This document shows positions 1-7,833 of a DNA stretch of 41,942 bases, in pieces. Made by a program: the position numbers and the translations under genes. This DNA comes from Prolixibacteraceae bacterium. Its GTDB lineage: Bacteria; Bacteroidota; Bacteroidia; Bacteroidales; Prolixibacteraceae. Where the stretch lies: the NCBI GenBank assembly GCA_019163175.1, contig JAFLKN010000009.1, forward strand, positions 1 through 41,942, given 5' to 3'. Each line of letters starts with the position of its first letter. Positions within the stretch are counted from its first letter, which is position 1. The notes beneath the pieces were generated by a model. It made no database searches, was not told the origin of the DNA, and saw only the letters and a list, made by a program, of their open reading frames with translations.

Positions 1-731
1 AGCCCGCAACCAATTATCTGGTGTTGAGCATCCTAAATTCTGAACTTCTGATCTCAACTATCTGAAAGTATAGGCTTGATCAGGAAATAGAAAAAACGCT
101 AATGGTGGTGTAATTGCCCAGGTTTGGGGAGAAAGGGGGTATTACCTTCGTTTATCCCCTTGAGAGGGAGGTTTAAACATGAGCACTTACTTGGTGCTGC
201 GCATCCTTACTTTTTCATTTTTATCCCCTGACTTTATGCAAGCATAGTCCGGGACTAAAAACGAAAAACCCCGCTAATAGCGGGGTAATTGCTCAGGTTT
301 GCGGAGAAGGGGGCTCATGAACCACCTTCCTGTAACCCTTATCAATATTGACTTTGAGAGCAAATCTCACTCCTCCCCCTTCTATAAGCAACCTTTTTCT
401 TTCATCCCCTTATTTTGCTTCACCTGCTTTGTTACCTGTTGCAAATGTAGTGAATTTTTAGTGCATTTTAGCGCACATAACAATTCTTTTTCAATAATAT
501 TTACTCCTTTAAAAATGTAATTCACAATTTGAGTGTTGAAAACTTTTCCACCCTTCTGCCGTATTTTTCACTGCCTTACTTATTAATTTTATACAGTTCA
601 ATCTGTTGATAATTTACAAATACTTTCTAGTAATGTCAAATGATTAAACCACGTAAAAACGCTGGTTAGACTCTCGTCATCTCTATTGTATTCTTAGCTA
701 TAACTTATCTTAAACCAAATAATACCATTAT
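1..731. other. Gene-free left flank with diverged duplication
   Basis: No convincing gene was seen. The stretch holds two diverged copies of one unit, best seen at 98-139 and 273-311, each with a GCTAAT...GTAATTGC block followed by a CAGGTTTG-type block and a G-rich run. A second shared block, GGTG-TG-GCATCC, lies near 20 and 197. The right copy contains a hairpin that reads as a leftward terminator. A 73-codon open frame at 299-520 lies inside the repeat and has no recognisable features. Confidence 0.5.
257..285 (-). terminator. Rho-independent terminator for leftward transcription
   Basis: The perfect inverted repeat CCCCGCTA / TAGCGGGG at 269-285 is followed, read on the minus strand, by a T-rich tract (complement of the A-run at 257-268). 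No leftward gene ending here is visible to its right, so it may be a relic of a displaced gene or part of the duplicated unit. Confidence 0.55.
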
Positions 732-1613
732 ATGACTTCCGGAAAACAAGTTTTATCGCACGTTCATTTTGATGAACACCCTTTTATGCTCTCAGGTAAT
801 CCTCCTCTTGATGAGCTTGCAATTCTAATCGATTCGGATTTTTCCATGCCGGAATATTGCAGAGCCCTTTTTGCAAAAATCATTTCCATTGGATTATCAG
901 AAGTCCCTCTTTTTCTGAGATACCAGTGTGATCGAGTCAAAGACCCAGTAAAGTGGATCAATACCCTGGAGAAATTAATCAAACTTAATGTAGATTTTTT
1001 CGATACCAAGCACCTTGATCACAGGCACTACAAGTTTATTTCCCAGATCGATCTTAAACGGCATGAACTGCAAACATCACTTCTTGTCAATCATCGTACA
1101 CATCATCTTCGTAAGTCTGTGAGCAGCTTTACCGAGGAGAAGGAATACTGTTTTCGTTCTGTAAAAGATCAACTTAAAGATTATCCAACGTATGAAGAAA
1201 AAATCGGGTTTCTTCATGATCAGATCTTCGACTATCGTGAGGATTCACTAGACTTCGTTTCCTGTAAGGAAAAACCTTTCGATGTGCTTTGTGAACTCGA
1301 AATAGAAAAGCTCGAAAAAAAAGAATCCTTAATTCAAAAAGCTGAAATATTTAAATCTAAAAAATCACTCGAAACTATGCCTGCAAGCAAAATGAAAATA
1401 AATGGAAATGTTAACTATCTGGTAGATGTCTTCTACCAAATGAAAGAGCGCAATATACTCGACGCTACACCCTCTGAGATTGCTGCAATTATAAATCGTG
1501 GTTTCCTGGATAAAAAAGGGAAGGAGATTCCTTTAAGCACCATTCTGACAATTTTAGACCCTTCCCGGGTTGAGAAACGCCCCAAAGAAGGCAAACGGTT
1601 CAAAATGAAATAA
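732..1613 (+). CDS. RteC-like element regulator (probable)
   Basis: This is a 293-aa cytoplasmic protein with no signal peptide or membrane segment. The middle part is rich in charged helices. The C-terminal 80 residues (NYLVDVFYQMKE, then NRGFLDKKGKEIPLSTI, then ILDPSRVEKRP) recall the C-terminal winged-helix part of RteC, the Bacteroides conjugative-transposon regulator that controls transfer and excision genes. The gene stands alone and is closed by a strong terminator. It is followed by the palindrome-rich region before the HTH gene, which fits a regulator of the neighbouring element. The assignment rests on pattern recall of the C-terminus only. An unrelated element-borne hypothetical protein is the alternative. 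Confidence 0.5.
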   Translation: MTSGKQVLSHVHFDEHPFMLSGNPPLDELAILIDSDFSMPEYCRALFAKIISIGLSEVPLFLRYQCDRVKDPVKWINTLEKLIKLNVDFFDTKHLDHRHYKFISQIDLKRHELQTSLLVNHRTHHLRKSVSSFTEEKEYCFRSVKDQLKDYPTYEEKIGFLHDQIFDYREDSLDFVSCKEKPFDVLCELEIEKLEKKESLIQKAEIFKSKKSLETMPASKMKINGNVNYLVDVFYQMKERNILDATPSEIAAIINRGFLDKKGKEIPLSTILTILDPSRVEKRPKEGKRFKMK

Positions 1614-1615
1614 CA

Positions 1616-1640
1616 GCGCCCTTCGGGGCGTTTTTATTTT
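1616..1640 (+). terminator. Rho-independent terminator of the RteC-like gene
   Basis: The stem CGCCC / GGGCG with a TTCG tetraloop (1617-1630) is followed directly by TTTTTATTTT. It begins two bases after the stop codon at 1613, so it closes the RteC-like gene and isolates it from the downstream module. Confidence 0.85.
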
Positions 1641-2082
1641 CCTATCTAAAACAGTAAAAAGTCTGATTAGAACATTTACATCTGATTTTTAAAGTAGTAT
1701 AATTCAGCGAATTAATTACCAAAATGGTCTGCCAGACCATTTTTAACTTGTTTTTCTCTTTTTCGAAATAAGATTTTGACAAATGAAATAAAATTATCAT
1801 TATATTTATGTTATAATTGACAGTATCACAGTATCTTAATGCTATTTTCTATTAAAAATACTTAGGATTTGAGCACTTTATCCTCACCTGTATTTTGAAA
1901 TATTTCCTTCCTTAATTGGCAGCTATTCAAAAAAGTCTGATTGGCCTTTTTCTGTTTCGTAAAATACCTATTCAGTATCAATCGATTAACTTCTAAAAAG
2001 GTCTGGTCAGACCATTTTTAGACTTTTTTTGAGTTTTTTCTTATATTATTTTGCTTCCTCAATCTTTAAAACAAAAAAGAAT
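1641..2082. promoter_or_regulatory. Intergenic region with GTCTG palindromes
   Basis: This gene-free stretch separates the RteC-like gene from the HTH gene. It contains two inverted repeats: AAAATGGTCTG / CAGACCATTTT around a single C at 1721-1743, and AAAAAGGTCTG / CAGACCATTTTT around GT at 1995-2019. There are also two half-sites of the form AAAAGTCTGATT near 1656 and 1933. The second palindrome lies about 65 bp upstream of the HTH gene. Operator sites for an element regulator, or a replication or excision recognition region, both fit. Confidence 0.55.
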
Positions 2083-2370
2083 ATGGAAGCAATCATCATT
2101 CCCAAAGATCAGTTTCATGATCTCATTACCAAAGTGGACTTGATACACCTTCAAGTCTCAATCCTTCACAAGAGGCCAGAGGAAGTCCTCATCGACAATC
2201 CCGAATTTATCGATTACATGCACATTTCCAAGCGCACAGCTCAAACCTGGCGCGATGAAAGGCGCATTCCTTTCACCCAGATCGGAGCAAAGATCTATTA
2301 CAAGCTTTCTGATGTCATGAAGCTTATTGAACAAAACACAACCCGCAGCCTCACTTCTGATGTCCGCTGA
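2083..2370 (+). CDS. Excisionase-type helix-turn-helix protein
   Basis: This 95-aa protein has the architecture of the small HTH_17/MerR-like DNA-binding proteins carried by Bacteroidota mobile elements. A short helical N-terminus (MEAIIIPKDQFHDLI) is followed by the HTH (DYMHISKRTAQTWRDERRIPFTQIGAKIYYKLSDV), where the family usually has YLGISKRTLYRYR...PFIKIGRKIYY. Such proteins act as excision factors or regulators. The ATG at 2083 is preferred over the upstream ATG at 2029 because MEAIIIP is the family-type N-terminus and the extra 18 residues are hydrophobic and unlike the family. Its palindromic upstream region may be its own operator. Confidence 0.8.
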   Translation: MEAIIIPKDQFHDLITKVDLIHLQVSILHKRPEEVLIDNPEFIDYMHISKRTAQTWRDERRIPFTQIGAKIYYKLSDVMKLIEQNTTRSLTSDVR

Positions 2371-2400
2371 CAAGTACCGTTCACTTGATGTTAAGCACAG

Positions 2401-2460
2401 CATTGCAAGAGCTCCACCTGAAGCAACCTCATCCTTGCGAGGCGCAGCCGAAGCAATCTC
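2401..2460. repeat. REP-like palindromes, two adjacent units
   Basis: Two neighbouring units of the form TTGC-GAG-GC...GC-GAAGCAA-CTC occur at 2401-2430 and 2431-2460. They match the short dispersed hairpin repeats seen in many Bacteroidota genomes. A third copy is at 3972-4003. They sit between genes, outside coding sequence. Confidence 0.6.
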
Positions 2461-2496
2461 AACCCCAAAGGTTATTCATCTTCAAATCCTAGTATC

Positions 2497-2766
2497 ATGC
2501 TCAAATCCTTCATTAAATCTATCACATCATTCTTCATTCAGGAAGATCCATACTCACAAATCAGATCCGATGAATTTTTAAGGATTGCTACTGTTCAGGA
2601 CGCTGTCGAAAAGCTCTATGAGCTTTACTCTCCACACGACCTCCGTCGGTGTGAAGAAATCGCTGACCTACTGCGCAACTTGAGAGAAGCGCATTCCTTC
2701 AATCCGCTGACACCCCTCAAAACTCTACCCACCTCTAAGAAACACCTGATCACAAAATACCTCTAG
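2497..2766 (+). CDS. Small hypothetical protein of the element
   Basis: I do not recognise this 89-aa protein. It is predicted to be helical and cytoplasmic, with a charged middle (DAVEKLYELYSPHDLRRCEEIADLLRNLREAH). It starts right after the REP-like repeats and precedes the SSB-tail protein by 49 bp. The codons are C-ending like those of the following element genes, which supports it as a real member of this module. It could be a small regulator or replication accessory, but nothing in the sequence decides this. Confidence 0.5.
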   Translation: MLKSFIKSITSFFIQEDPYSQIRSDEFLRIATVQDAVEKLYELYSPHDLRRCEEIADLLRNLREAHSFNPLTPLKTLPTSKKHLITKYL

Positions 2767-2815
2767 TCATCCATCCCATAAATCCTAACTCCCAACACCT
2801 AATCCCTCAAAAAAC

Positions 2816-3481
2816 ATGGAAATCATCGCATCCTCCAACACCTCCGGAAAATCCTTTTCCCCTGTCGAAGCCGGTAATTATGTAGCCAGGTGCTACAGCA
2901 TGATACATATCGGCACCATCTCTGACGAATATAAAGGGGAAAAGAAAGAAGCCAATAAGGTCCGGCTTACTTTCGAACTCCCTACCGAAACCAAAGTTTT
3001 CAAAGAAGAAAACGGCGAACAACCTTATGTTGTCAGCAAGGAATTTACTCTTAGCCTTCATGAGAAAGCATCACTCCGTAAATTTCTCGAATCCTGGCGC
3101 GGTAAAGGATTTACCGAGCAGGAAGCAAAGCACTTTGATGTTTCTAAATTGCTTGGTAAACCCTGCATGCTCAATATCATCCACAAGACAAAGCTAGATG
3201 GAAACATCCGCGCCGATATCAGTTCAGTAAGCCCAATTCCAAAAGGGCTCTCCTGCCCTGCTCCGGTTTTACCTCCGGTCATCTTTTCGGTAAATTCTTT
3301 TTCAAAAGAAATTTTCGACACTCTTCCCGAATTCCTTCGTGATAAGATTATGTCATCCAGGGAATACAAGCAGCTTTCAGTTCCGGCAAACGAAGTTGTC
3401 ACTCCTCCGGAACACGAAGCCCCCATTGATCCTGATCCAATAATTACCGGCGACGAAGATCCCGACGATCTACCTTTTTAA
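2816..3481 (+). CDS. Phage-type ssDNA-binding protein candidate with SSB-like tail
   Basis: This 221-aa protein opens with a beta-rich region (FSPVEAGNYVARCYSMI... KVRLTFELPTE) typical of phage OB-fold-like replication or recombination proteins. A low-complexity Pro/Asp-rich linker follows, and it ends exactly in DEDPDDLPF. That end closely resembles the acidic C-terminal tip of bacterial SSB (DDDIPF), which docks partner proteins on single-stranded DNA. With the RepA-like ATPase and primase-like protein downstream, an ssDNA-binding role in element replication or recombination is likely. The fold is inferred from the pattern. No SSB family signature is visible in the N-terminal half. Confidence 0.6.
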   Translation: MEIIASSNTSGKSFSPVEAGNYVARCYSMIHIGTISDEYKGEKKEANKVRLTFELPTETKVFKEENGEQPYVVSKEFTLSLHEKASLRKFLESWRGKGFTEQEAKHFDVSKLLGKPCMLNIIHKTKLDGNIRADISSVSPIPKGLSCPAPVLPPVIFSVNSFSKEIFDTLPEFLRDKIMSSREYKQLSVPANEVVTPPEHEAPIDPDPIITGDEDPDDLPF

Positions 3482-3500
3482 TCCTAACTCCGAAATTCTT

Positions 3501-3968
3501 ATGAAAAACCCGCTCTCCCTCATCACAAAGTTCCCTTCCACCAAACGCGAACGCGAATTCTTCATTCATCAAGCCATTGAAGAGATTATGAATGGAAATT
3601 GTTATCCCTTGCAAATGGAAGTCAGGCTCAAAAACCTGGAAGAAATCATCAAAGGCATCAGGACAAGTACCACAGTAAAAAATGCTGTCATTGCCGAAGC
3701 AGATTATTACCATGAAAAAACATTCGAACAATACGGTGCCAGGATCACAAAATCCACCCGCCGCGAATGGATCTATGATAATTGCAACGACAGCATTCTG
3801 GCTGATTTCCGAATCCAGCTTAATGACCTCCAGGCTGCCATAAAAGAACGCGAATCCTTCCTCCAAACCCTTAAACCGGGTATGATCGCAGTGGACGAAG
3901 CCACCGGCGAACAGCTTATTCCACCTGCTGTCAACGAAAAAACCATTCTTCAAATCTCAATCCTTTAG
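3501..3968 (+). CDS. Hypothetical phage-like helical protein
   Basis: This 155-aa protein has an N-terminal KREREFFIHQAIEEIMNGN segment and long amphipathic helices (about 40-60 and 95-125), probably coiled. I recall similar small proteins beside single-strand annealing or SSB-like genes in Bacteroidota phages and islands, but I cannot name a family. It starts 19 bp after the SSB-tail gene and shares its codon style, so the two are probably cotranscribed. A REP-like repeat and a hairpin terminator follow it. Confidence 0.55.
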   Translation: MKNPLSLITKFPSTKREREFFIHQAIEEIMNGNCYPLQMEVRLKNLEEIIKGIRTSTTVKNAVIAEADYYHEKTFEQYGARITKSTRREWIYDNCNDSILADFRIQLNDLQAAIKERESFLQTLKPGMIAVDEATGEQLIPPAVNEKTILQISIL

Positions 3969-3971
3969 CCA

Positions 3972-4003
3972 CGTCATTGCGAAGGCTCCGCCTGAAGCAA
4001 TCC
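3972..4003. repeat. REP-like palindrome
   Basis: The arms ATTGCGAAGGC and GCCTGAAGCAAT form an imperfect hairpin. It is the same repeat family as 2401-2460 and lies between the hypothetical gene and the terminator. Confidence 0.6.
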
Positions 4004-4037
4004 CAACCCTTTACCACTAATTAACCTTAGAAAGTCA

Positions 4038-4081
4038 CCCCTCTCTTTAAAGGAAAGAGAGGGGTCAGGGGTGAGTTTTTT
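4038..4081 (+). terminator. Rho-independent terminator-like hairpin
   Basis: A perfect 11-bp stem CCCCTCTCTTT / AAAGAGAGGGG has a 5-nt loop at 4038-4064. A GGGGTGAG spacer and a T6 tract (4076-4081) follow. The sequence is of a dispersed type common in Bacteroidota genomes, so it may be a repeat that works as a terminator between the SSB-tail operon and the ATPase gene. Confidence 0.6.
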
Positions 4082-4117
4082 CAACCTAATGACCATTGAA
4101 TGACAACTGCGTAACCA

Positions 4118-5146
4118 ATGAATGACTCCAACAACTTCATCCCCACCCAAGGCCTCGATCTCCTCCAGCGCCTAAAAGCTGAAGCTCTAGCCATGGCAAA
4201 TCCGCCTACCGAAACTAACTTCGAAGCCGGTTTCTTTCGCTGCCGGACTGCGAATCAGTGCCTGTCCGATGCGAAAAGCCAGCCGGTCCCAACAGATCTT
4301 TTCTACTCTCTTTGGTTCGAAAACGAACTCACCATTCTTTTTGCTGACACAGGTATTGGAAAATCAGTTTATGCTGTTCAGATCGCCGATACAATCAGCC
4401 ACAATCGAAAAGTCTTGTACATCGATCTGGAATTGTCCGACAAACAATTTCAGAAACGCTATTCTGATAACTACTTAAATGAATACACTTTCAATGAGAA
4501 CTTCTATCGCATCTCTTTCAAATCCCGTTATTCGATCCCGGAAGGCACTTCGTATGAGGATTATTTTATCAGCAGTCTGGTGAATCTTCTAGATCGCACT
4601 GGCGCTCAGGTTATCATTATCGACAACATGACACGTCTCATCTCCTCCGATACCGACAAGGCTCAGACCGCTAAGCCTGTCATGGATCGCCTCAACGATC
4701 TTAAATTCGATTACGGTTTATCAATCCTCTGCCTCGAACATACCCGTAAGACCAGCAGTTCTCAACCCATTAGCCTCAACGACCTGCAAGGCTCCAAGAT
4801 GAAGTCCAATTTTGCAGACTCCGCCTTTACCATCGGTCGTTCTGCCAGGGATCCCAATATCCGCTATGTTAAGCAACTCAAAGCCCGCTCTTGTGAGAAT
4901 ATTTACGACAGTGAAAACATCATCGTTTATGAAATACTCAAGGAAACAAACTTCCTTCATTTCCGCTTCATCGAATACGGAAATGAGCAGGAACATCTCA
5001 AGCATATCAATGACGAGGAAAAAACAGCAAAAATCGAACAGGTAATGCAGCTCCATTCCCAGAACATTTCAAACCGTGCAATCGCCCTCCAACTTGGTAT
5101 TTCTGAAGGAGTTGTCCGCAAATGGCTCAAGAAACACATCAGGTGA
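4118..5146 (+). CDS. RepA/RecA-like AAA ATPase with C-terminal HTH
   Basis: This 342-aa protein is a member of the AAA_25/RepA-type RecA-fold group, whose members include hexameric replicative helicases of plasmids and elements. Walker A ADTGIGKS lies at 76-83. A Walker B-like segment QVIIIDNMTRL near 163-173 is followed by a sensor-like LCLEHTRK. The last 30 residues form an HTH (NRAIALQLGISEGVVRKWLKKH). It probably unwinds or remodels DNA at the element's replication origin, or acts as a recombination ATPase. It is followed by GCGTAC repeats and the primase-like gene, which together look like a replication unit. Confidence 0.75.
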   Translation: MNDSNNFIPTQGLDLLQRLKAEALAMANPPTETNFEAGFFRCRTANQCLSDAKSQPVPTDLFYSLWFENELTILFADTGIGKSVYAVQIADTISHNRKVLYIDLELSDKQFQKRYSDNYLNEYTFNENFYRISFKSRYSIPEGTSYEDYFISSLVNLLDRTGAQVIIIDNMTRLISSDTDKAQTAKPVMDRLNDLKFDYGLSILCLEHTRKTSSSQPISLNDLQGSKMKSNFADSAFTIGRSARDPNIRYVKQLKARSCENIYDSENIIVYEILKETNFLHFRFIEYGNEQEHLKHINDEEKTAKIEQVMQLHSQNISNRAIALQLGISEGVVRKWLKKHIR

Positions 5147-5154
5147 AAATTGCC

Positions 5155-5209
5155 TGCGTACACTGCGTACGATGCGTACACTGCGTACGGGCGTACGCAT
5201 CGTACGCAC
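5155..5209. repeat. GCGTAC direct and inverted repeats (iteron-like)
   Basis: The 17-bp unit TGCGTACACTGCGTACG occurs twice in tandem (5155-5171 and 5173-5189) with one base between. An inverted GCGTACGCATCGTACGC block follows at 5191-5207. It lies between the RepA-like ATPase and primase-like genes, where an element origin or operator would be expected. Seven GTAC palindromes in 55 bp are not explained by coding. Confidence 0.7.
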
Positions 5210-5301
5210 CCCGTTCTCAACATTCTTCACTTGCTCACCCAATCACCCAATCGCCCTTCGCCCCTCGCCTATTCACTCGTTTTCCCAATCCATAAAACAC
5301 C

Positions 5302-6636
5302 ATGTACACCTTAGAGCCTTACAAATCCCCCTCTACCCGCCACACTTGTCCATCCTGTGGCGCAATACGGCAATTCGCAAGGTACATTAACACTGAAACC
5401 GGTGAATACTTGGCCGATCATGTAGGTCGTTGTAACCGCGAGCAAAACTGCTCTTACCATTACACCCCAAAACAATACTTCCACGATCATCCTGAACAAT
5501 CCTCCACCAACCCCCAAGCTCTTCGCCCTAACCCCACATTTTCAAATTTTCAAATTCCAAAATTTTCAAATACTCCATCATTCATCCCTGAATCCATCCT
5601 TCAAAACTCTCTTTCAAACTATAAACACAATCACTTCAGCACCTTCCTCAAATCCATTTTCGATCCCGCATCTGTCACGCACCTCATAAACACTTATTTT
5701 ATCGGTACCTCCAAAAACTGGCCTGGTTCTACCGTCTTCTGGCAAATAGACTGCCAGGGCAACATCCGCGATGGTAAAATCATGCTTTACGATCCAGCTA
5801 ACGGCCACCGGATTAAACAACCTTTCAACCACATCACCTGGGCACATTCTGCCCTCAAACTCAAAGATTTCAACCTGCAACAATGTTTCTTCGGCGAACA
5901 CCTCCTCAACCTTCACCCAACTCTTCCGGTTTCCATTGTCGAATCCGAAAAAACCGCCGTCATCGCCTCCGTTTACTTCCCTCAATTCATTTGGCTCGCC
6001 ACCGGCGGAAAGCACGGCTGCAAATGGACCACTCCCACTGTCCTCAATTTCCTCAAAGGTCGTCACATCACCCTCTGGCCCGACATCAAAGCCTATGATG
6101 ATTGGAAACTAAAAGCTAATGAGCTTTCAAAATCTGGCCTCCGCGTTACCATTTCAAACCTCCTCGAACAAGTCTCAACCGATTCCGAACGCGAAGCCGG
6201 TCTCGACATTGCCGATTACCTCATCCGTTTCAAACCCTACCAATTTTCCGATATTGAATTTAATAAGCCCAAAGACGCATTACCCATCCTAATCGCCCAA
6301 TTCCCGAATCCCACATTATTAAATTCACACATTAACACAATATCGCATTATCACATTAACCCATTTCGAAATCTTCAAATCCCCACATTTTCAAATCCCT
6401 TCAGCCGCCAAACTCAATCAGAAAGTCAAACCTGGGATATTGAAGCCCTCGAATCCTTCTTCTCCTCAATCCAATTACCCATACCTCCTTTTCAACTCAA
6501 CCAATGCACCGTCATTCACGATCTCCCTAAATTCATCTCCGGCCACCTTTCAATCCTTCGCACTTATAACGGCATTCCCGCATTCCTCCCATATCTCCAT
6601 CGTTTGGAACACCTTAAAATCCTTATAAAAAAATGA
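5302..6636 (+). CDS. DUF6371-type zinc-ribbon, toprim/primase-like protein
   Basis: This 444-aa protein has an N-terminal zinc-binding site C16-x2-C19...C44-x5-C50-x2-H53, as in primase-type zinc ribbons. A central region contains VSIVESEKTAVIAS and later LWPDIKAYDDW, which resemble the acidic motifs of toprim domains in element primases. It matches the DUF6371 proteins that accompany RepA-like ATPases in Bacteroidota mobile elements. A role in priming element replication is inferred. Two low-complexity insertions rich in FSN/PTF and HIN codons (about 5535-5580 and 6300-6400) resemble intergenic A/C-rich tracts translated in frame. The final 60 residues are weakly conserved in appearance. Confidence 0.7.
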   Translation: MYTLEPYKSPSTRHTCPSCGAIRQFARYINTETGEYLADHVGRCNREQNCSYHYTPKQYFHDHPEQSSTNPQALRPNPTFSNFQIPKFSNTPSFIPESILQNSLSNYKHNHFSTFLKSIFDPASVTHLINTYFIGTSKNWPGSTVFWQIDCQGNIRDGKIMLYDPANGHRIKQPFNHITWAHSALKLKDFNLQQCFFGEHLLNLHPTLPVSIVESEKTAVIASVYFPQFIWLATGGKHGCKWTTPTVLNFLKGRHITLWPDIKAYDDWKLKANELSKSGLRVTISNLLEQVSTDSEREAGLDIADYLIRFKPYQFSDIEFNKPKDALPILIAQFPNPTLLNSHINTISHYHINPFRNLQIPTFSNPFSRQTQSESQTWDIEALESFFSSIQLPIPPFQLNQCTVIHDLPKFISGHLSILRTYNGIPAFLPYLHRLEHLKILIKK

Positions 6637-6638
6637 TC

Positions 6639-6831
6639 TGTTCATTCTATTTCTCTGTTCATTTAAAATGAACAGAATATAATACTGAACAATATCTTTA
6701 TATATTGTTAATTGTTAACACTATATGAAATATGCAATTGTTCAATATTTTTTGATAAATATTTTTTTTAATCAAACATGTTCACTATTTTTGCTTGTTC
6801 ATTGAAAATGAACATAGGCTTTTAATGAACA
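6639..6831. promoter_or_regulatory. AbiEi-type operator cluster upstream of the defence operon
   Basis: Two perfect palindromes TGTTCATT-N3-AATGAACA lie at 6656-6674 and 6796-6814. Lone half-sites occur at 6639-6646 (TGTTCATT) and 6824-6831 (AATGAACA), with degenerate GTTCA-type sites between them. The right palindrome begins two bases after a -7 box, so a bound protein would block initiation. AbiEi antitoxins are known to autorepress through inverted repeats, which makes the adjacent AbiEi-like protein the likely ligand (inference). Confidence 0.7.
6762..6793 (+). promoter_or_regulatory. Candidate promoter of the defence operon
   Basis: TATTTTTG at 6786-6793 fits the Bacteroidota -7 consensus TAnnTTTG. 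A T-rich stretch, not a perfect TTTG, lies about 20 bp upstream. Initiation near 6800 would leave a leader of about 38 nt before the ATG at 6838 and would fall inside the right palindrome. Confidence 0.4.
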
Positions 6832-6837
6832 AATGTC

Positions 6838-7833
6838 ATGAAGAAAGAACGGGAAATTCTTGAAGAGGCTATCAACAGCCTGCTCAGGTACACGCAAATT
6901 CAGGCAATCGTTAAGGATGGTCGGCTCAGACGTGATGCCATACTGGAAATTGCCAGCGAAGAGTTCGCGATTGAAATTAAACCTGAAATCACGAAAGGCA
7001 ATAAAGGCATTGTCCTTGCTCAGCTCAAGGAAGTTTCCAGGGAGAATAATCTTCCAATAATTCTGATCACAAAATATATCCCTGGTGAAATAGCCAAAGA
7101 ATATGTGGCCGAAGGGGTATGTTACCTGGATGTTGCCGGCAACTGCAATATCAGGCAGAAGAAACTGATGCTCCTGATTGAAGGAAAAAAGATTGAGCGG
7201 ATGGCAAAAATCAATCAGCCACGCGCTTTTCAGGAAGCCGGCATCAAACTGGTCTTTCAGTTTCTGGTCGATCCTGAAAAGACACAACTCCCGTACCGCG
7301 AACTTGCCGGGATGGCCAACATCTCTTTAGGATCCGTTGGAACCATCATGCAGGAATTAATCGACCTTAATTTCATACTCAAAACAAAACATACCAAAAA
7401 GCTTAAGAATACTAAAGATCTTCTTAATCGCTGGATAACAGCCTACCATGATGTGTTGCGACCACGTTTACTCAAGAAAGAGATGCGCTTTGTTAAGCCA
7501 GACAGCTATAACAAATGGAAGGATATTAACCTGAATCTGATAAGCGGGCATGTGTATTGGGGTGGTGAACCGGGAGCAAATCTTCTGACAGGCTACCTGC
7601 ATCCGGGAACTTTTACAATTTATACCGATCAGAATTGGCATATTTTTAAGGATATTGATCTTGTTCCTGACGAAAACGGAAAGGTGCAGGTTTTGGATAT
7701 TTTCTGGAATCCGGATGCTATCTTGGGTGTGCCTCCCCTATTGATATATGCCGACCTTATGAGCAGTGGTAGCGACCGGAACATTGAAACCGCAATTATG
7801 ATTTTTAATAATGAGTTACAATATATCAAGTAA
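6838..7833 (+). CDS. AbiEi-family antitoxin-like regulator
   Basis: This 331-aa protein resembles the longer members of the type IV AbiEi antitoxin family. An N-terminal alpha/beta region contains EFAIEIKPEI (42-50) and later YLDVAGNCNIRQK. A winged-helix segment spans about 145-180 (LPYRELAGMANISLGSVGTIMQELIDLNFI), and the C-terminal half is beta-rich. AbiEi proteins neutralise the AbiEii nucleotidyltransferase and repress their own promoter. Here the gene sits directly behind paired palindromes, and its end overlaps the nucleotidyltransferase gene by 23 bp. It may therefore control the whole 12-gene operon as well as the toxin. The E-I-K triad is reminiscent of nuclease folds, but activity is not implied. 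Confidence 0.7.
   Translation: MKKEREILEEAINSLLRYTQIQAIVKDGRLRRDAILEIASEEFAIEIKPEITKGNKGIVLAQLKEVSRENNLPIILITKYIPGEIAKEYVAEGVCYLDVAGNCNIRQKKLMLLIEGKKIERMAKINQPRAFQEAGIKLVFQFLVDPEKTQLPYRELAGMANISLGSVGTIMQELIDLNFILKTKHTKKLKNTKDLLNRWITAYHDVLRPRLLKKEMRFVKPDSYNKWKDINLNLISGHVYWGGEPGANLLTGYLHPGTFTIYTDQNWHIFKDIDLVPDENGKVQVLDIFWNPDAILGVPPLLIYADLMSSGSDRNIETAIMIFNNELQYIK

Noticed and set aside
299-520. 73-codon open frame
   Set aside because: It lies within a duplicated noncoding unit, has no recognisable features, and its composition matches intergenic sequence.
2327-2581. 84-codon open frame over the REP-like repeats
   Set aside because: It overlaps the end of the HTH gene, the repeats and the start of the next gene in another frame. 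The translation is repeat-derived (EATSSLRGAAEAIS).
4957-5223. Minus-strand frame with VYASYAVYA repeats
   Set aside because: It is antisense to the RepA-like gene, and its repeat is just the GCGTAC array read on the other strand.
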